This document shows, piece by piece, positions 5,931 to 8,305 of a DNA stretch of 8,305 nucleotides. This DNA comes from an uncultured Comamonadaceae bacterium. GTDB taxonomy: Bacteria; Pseudomonadota; Gammaproteobacteria; Burkholderiales; Burkholderiaceae. The notes beneath the pieces are model-generated. The model had not been told where the DNA came from. It searched no databases and was given only the letters and a program-made list of their open reading frames with translations. Each line of letters opens with the position of its first letter. Position 1 is the first letter of the stretch. A program made the translations under genes and the position numbers. Location: positions 1 to 8,305 of the forward strand of contig CAMLSD010000150.1 in assembly GCA_946482595.1 (NCBI GenBank). Reading direction: 5' to 3'.

Positions 5931-5955
5931 ACCGCAGCATCCCCCATGCTGCGGT
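5931..5955. terminator. Perfect 10-bp hairpin between convergent genes
   Basis: ACCGCAGCAT (5931-5940) and ATGCTGCGGT (5946-5955) pair perfectly around a CCCCC loop. It lies midway between the convergent flavin reductase and lamB genes and could stop or protect transcripts from either side. Neither strand has a following T tract, so it is not a canonical intrinsic terminator. Confidence 0.4.
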
Positions 5956-6008
5956 CCACGGCGCGTCGAGGAGTCCGGCCGCGCCGATCGTGTGGGCCGG
6001 GGCACCGG

Positions 6009-6042
6009 CACGGGTAGCGGCCGTGCGGGGGCCGCTGCCGTG
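6009..6042 (-). terminator. Interrupted stem-loop just downstream of lamB
   Basis: CACGG (6009-6013) plus AGCGGCC (6016-6022) pairs with GGCCGCT (6030-6036) plus CCGTG (6038-6042). The loop is 7 nt and there is a small internal mismatch. It begins 7 nt after the lamB stop codon on the minus strand. Position and stability fit a transcript 3' end, but no T tract is present. Confidence 0.4.
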
Positions 6043-6049
6043 GAAAGAC

Positions 6050-7321
6050 TCACCACCAGGTCTCGAACTGCGCGCCGATCGACGAGCCGCTGTTGCGGTC
6101 GCCGAACACCTGGCGCAGCCGCGTGTTGCCCAGGCCGGCCGAGGTGTTGATGGCGTCGCGGGCCGCGTCGTTCCAGCGGGCATAGGTGTAGAACACCCGC
6201 AGGGTCGGGCGCGACGACGGCTCGGTGCCGGCCGAGATGGCGCCGGCCAGGGTCAGCTTCGTGAGATTGCGGGTGGCGCCGCCATCGGGCTTGACCACGT
6301 CATGGCCCAGTTCGACCAGCACCCGGAACGGGCCGCTGATGTGGGTGTCGGTGCGCCCGCCGAGCGAGTACCACTTCTCGTCGGCCCCGTCGATGCGTTT
6401 GGTGCGGAACTCGGCGATCAGGTCCCAGCCGGTGCGCAGGTTCTTGAGCATGCCGGTCTGCTGCACGACGGCACGCCACTGGCGGAAGTCGTCCGCCCGC
6501 TCGAACTTCGCCCCGACAAAGGTGCTGCCGCCCAGCACGCCGGGCGTGACGTGGTACAGGCCCAGGCGGGTCGCGCGGTTCTTCTCGGCTGCCGGGGTGC
6601 TGGGGTTGGTCGACTGGTCGTCGCTGACGCTGTCGTTGGCCAGGCCCGCGTAGACCGACAGGCTGCTGTCGCCGAAGGTCTTGATGCCCGTGTAGCGCAG
6701 CGCATGTTCGTAGCGGTTGTTGTTGGCGCTGCCTCCGCGCGGGTTCATCAGGAAGGCGTAGCTGAACTTGCCCGGACCCCATTGCAGGTCCTCGATCCCC
6801 GCGCCGTCGCCGTCATGGTTCTCCAGGAACTGGTCGTTGATGCCCAGCTGCACACGGTCATAGAAGCGCCGTCCCACCCAGGCCTTGGCATTGCCCAGTT
6901 GCGGGATGTTGGTGCCGTAGGCATAGGCCTGGCCGAAGCGCGCGGTCAGCTCGCTGGTGCCGGCTTCCTCGTCGCCCCAGGCGCGGTAGACCGACGGCAT
7001 CAGGTGCACATACCAGGTGCCACCGTTGTCGACCTCGACCAGCTTGCCCACCAGGTTGGGCTCGATCACGTAGTCGCACTCGTTGCCAAGGCGATATTTG
7101 GTGTCGGCGCCCGGCAGCTGGAAGCACACCATGTTGCCGCCGCGTGTGTTGATGCCGGTGGCCGCGCGCGCATAGCCCGAGAACTCGATCTGCACGGCAT
7201 GCGCCTGCATGCAGGCGGCAGCGGCCAGCGCGAGCGTGGCGGGGCGCACGGCGCGGCGCCAGGTCGATGTCGTGCCGGGCAGTGCGCTCAGGCGGTGGGG
7301 GGTGATGGTGGTCTGTCTCAC
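6050..7321 (-). CDS. lamB: Maltoporin LamB, outer-membrane sugar-specific porin
   Basis: 423 aa. The protein matches E. coli LamB across its length. The signal peptide is about residues 1-42, with cleavage after AHA, and the mature barrel starts VQIEFSGYARA. Next come NMVCFQ and TKYRLGNEC, keeping the loop-1 disulfide cysteines (Cys66, Cys82). AWVGRRFYDRVQLGIND, GDGAGIEDL, EKWYSLGGR (Trp317), SSRPTLRVFYTYARW and the end IGAQFETWW follow. Aromatic residues expected along the sugar slide are seen at Tyr50, Trp115, Trp317 and Trp422. LamB trimers pass maltose and maltodextrins across the outer membrane. The mature barrel (about 381 aa) is shorter than the E. coli one (421 aa), so external loops are probably trimmed. 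GTG at 7321 was chosen because GAGGAG lies 6 nt upstream and a clean signal peptide follows; the upstream open stretch is not protein-like. It lies downstream of the ABC ATPase gene in the same direction, 132 bp away, with an operator palindrome in that gap. Confidence 0.93.
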   Translation of the reverse strand: MRQTTITPHRLSALPGTTSTWRRAVRPATLALAAAACMQAHAVQIEFSGYARAATGINTRGGNMVCFQLPGADTKYRLGNECDYVIEPNLVGKLVEVDNGGTWYVHLMPSVYRAWGDEEAGTSELTARFGQAYAYGTNIPQLGNAKAWVGRRFYDRVQLGINDQFLENHDGDGAGIEDLQWGPGKFSYAFLMNPRGGSANNNRYEHALRYTGIKTFGDSSLSVYAGLANDSVSDDQSTNPSTPAAEKNRATRLGLYHVTPGVLGGSTFVGAKFERADDFRQWRAVVQQTGMLKNLRTGWDLIAEFRTKRIDGADEKWYSLGGRTDTHISGPFRVLVELGHDVVKPDGGATRNLTKLTLAGAISAGTEPSSRPTLRVFYTYARWNDAARDAINTSAGLGNTRLRQVFGDRNSGSSIGAQFETWW

Positions 7322-7327
7322 GGTCTT

Positions 7328-7333
7328 CTCCTC
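7328..7333 (-). promoter_or_regulatory. Shine-Dalgarno GAGGAG that fixes the lamB GTG start
   Basis: On the minus strand GAGGAG is followed by AAGACC and then GTG, a 6-nt spacing. This favours the GTG at 7321 over the in-frame ATG at 7447, which would overlap the end of the ABC ATPase gene's spacer and the operator. Confidence 0.7.
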
Positions 7334-7380
7334 GGGTCGTAGGCCCGCTGCGTGGCGGGTGGAAGGGCCGGTGGTCCGGC

Positions 7381-7394
7381 TGAAATCGTTTTCA
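7381..7394. promoter_or_regulatory. LacI-family-type operator palindrome upstream of lamB
   Basis: TGAAATCGTTTTCA has perfect TGAAA/TTTCA arms around a central CG and fits the general LacI/GalR-family pattern TGNAANCGNTTNCA on both strands. It lies 60 bp upstream of the lamB start codon, in the malK-lamB gap, where a sugar-responsive repressor would be expected. No regulator gene is in the window. Confidence 0.6.
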
Positions 7395-7419
7395 TGACGG
7401 TGCAAGGTCGATCCGGCGG

Positions 7420-7438
7420 CCGGCGGGTGACCCGCCGG
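7420..7438. other. Perfect 8-bp hairpin in the malK-lamB gap
   Basis: CCGGCGGG (7420-7427) and CCCGCCGG (7431-7438) form a stem with a 3-nt loop, 15 nt after the ABC ATPase stop codon on the minus strand. There is no T tract. It could stabilise the upstream mRNA or partly end it, as intercistronic hairpins do between E. coli malK and lamB. Confidence 0.4.
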
Positions 7439-7453
7439 GCACGGCACGGTGGG

Positions 7454-8305
7454 TCAGAGTCGTTGCTGGGTGGAGGGGTCGAACAGCGACACCCGGGTCG
7501 CGTCGACCTGCAGGCTCACGTCGGTGTCGGGATCGACCTGCTGCGCGGTGTCGCACTGCACGGCCAGCGACTGGCCGCCCAGCGCGAGCCACACCACCAG
7601 GTGGGCGCCCATGGGTTCGACCAGGCTGACGCGGGCGGTCGTGTCGCCCGGCCCGGGCGGGCGCAGCAGCAGATGTTCGGGGCGGATGCCGAGCACCACG
7701 GCCTGGCCGTCGGCCGGCCGGCGCGTGAAGTCATAGCCGCTCAGGTCCACGTCAAACACCGCGCAGCGCGCCGTCACGCGGCCGCCTTCCAGCATCAGCC
7801 GTGCCTCGATGAAGTTCATGCCGGGCGCGCCCAGGAAGCCGGCCACGAACATGTTCACCGGGCGGTGGTAGATGGATGCGGGCGTGTCGATCTGCTGGAT
7901 GCGGCCGTCCTTCATCACGGCGATGCGGCTGGCCAGCGTCATCGCCTCGACCTGGTCGTGTGTCACGTAGATCATGGTCGAGCGCAGTTCGCGGTGCAGC
8001 TGCTTCAGCTCCCGGCGCAGCTCGGTGCGCAGCTTGGCATCGAGATTGGACAGCGGCTCGTCGAACAGGAACACCGCCGCCTCGCGCACCAGCGCCCGGC
8101 CGATGGCCACCCGCTGGCGCTGGCCGCCCGAGAGCTGGGCGGGCTTGCGGTGCAGCAGCTCGCCCAGGTGCAGGATCTCGCTGGCGCGGCGCACGCGGCG
8201 GTCGATCTCGTCGCGCGGCACACCGTTGATGCGCAGTCCGAAGGACATGTTGCGCTCGACGTTCATCGTCGGGTAGAGCGCATACGACTGGAACACCATG
8301 CCGAT
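7454..8305 (-). CDS. malK: Sugar ABC transporter ATP-binding protein, MalK/UgpC type (5' partial)
   Basis: 283 residues are visible; the start and roughly the first 80 residues, including Walker A, lie beyond the right edge. Seen in order (fragment numbering) are the Q-loop IGMVFQSYALYPT (1-13), signature LSGGQRQRVAIGRALV (58-73), Walker B VFLFDEPLSNLDA (78-90, catalytic Glu83) and H-loop YVTHDQVEAMTLA (113-125, His116). FVAGFLGAPGMNFI (153-166) follows. A C-terminal TOBE regulatory domain runs from about 165 to 283 and includes VVLGIRPEHLLL. These are the hallmarks of the CUT1 ATPase family that powers maltose, alpha-glucoside or glycerol-3-phosphate uptake at the inner membrane. The adjacent lamB points to maltodextrin or a related oligosaccharide, so malK is the best name, but an aglK- or ugpC-type label is possible. 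The binding-protein and permease genes are not in the window and probably lie to the right. Confidence 0.9.
   Translation of the reverse strand: MGMVFQSYALYPTMNVERNMSFGLRINGVPRDEIDRRVRRASEILHLGELLHRKPAQLSGGQRQRVAIGRALVREAAVFLFDEPLSNLDAKLRTELRRELKQLHRELRSTMIYVTHDQVEAMTLASRIAVMKDGRIQQIDTPASIYHRPVNMFVAGFLGAPGMNFIEARLMLEGGRVTARCAVFDVDLSGYDFTRRPADGQAVVLGIRPEHLLLRPPGPGDTTARVSLVEPMGAHLVVWLALGGQSLAVQCDTAQQVDPDTDVSLQVDATRVSLFDPSTQQRL

Noticed and set aside
5990..7342. A 450-codon plus-strand frame antisense to lamB
   Set aside because: Low-complexity Ala/Gly/Arg/Val composition with no family signature. The lamB frame is matched end to end.
1..8305. tRNA, rRNA, insertion sequence or prophage traces
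   Set aside because: No cloverleaf with a CCA end, no ribosomal RNA segments, no transposase or integrase motifs and no terminal inverted repeats were seen on either strand by eye.

Overview
The window is 8.3 kb of very GC-rich, densely coding chromosomal DNA. The genes look betaproteobacterial, most likely order Burkholderiales. The signs are an Ala-Lys-Lys-rich histone H1-like tail joined to a SWIB domain, a Burkholderiales-style C/G palindromic intergenic element, and an ECF sigma/anti-sigma pair of the COG5662 type. This placement rests on pattern recognition, not on a database search. There is no sign of phage, transposon, CRISPR or plasmid genes, and no tRNA or rRNA gene was seen.

Layout. 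(1) 1-378, plus: the 3' part of a SWIB-domain DNA-binding protein with an H1-like repeat tail, closed by a clear intrinsic terminator (401-432). (2) 564-1202, plus: a GloC/YcbL-type type II glyoxalase. (3) 1226-5079, minus: four closely packed genes that read, in transcription order, ECF sigma factor, membrane anti-sigma factor, AmpG-like permease and exported M48 metalloprotease. The gaps are 2, 24 and 6 nt, so they are probably one operon, and an ECF-type promoter candidate lies just upstream. (4) 5253-5762, plus: a flavin reductase divergent from the sigma operon. (5) 5763-6049: a gene-free, hairpin-rich convergent spacer. (6) 6050-8305, minus: a maltoporin (lamB) downstream of the ATPase of a MalK/UgpC-type sugar ABC transporter, which runs off the right edge. 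A perfect LacI-family-type operator palindrome lies in front of lamB.

How the genes fit together. The sigma operon reads as an envelope-stress or cell-wall unit. The anti-sigma factor spans the inner membrane and should hold the sigma factor. The permease resembles the importer of anhydromuropeptides. The protease resembles the envelope quality-control peptidases LoiP/BepA. The right end is a maltodextrin or other oligosaccharide uptake unit: outer-membrane channel plus inner-membrane ABC transporter, probably induced by its sugar through a LacI-type repressor. The left end and the glyoxalase are housekeeping genes.

I found no clearly undescribed system. The items most worth a second look are the four-gene ECF operon with its promoter candidate, the LacI-type operator before lamB, the repeat-length-variable H1/SWIB tail, and the nested palindrome at 5791-5860.
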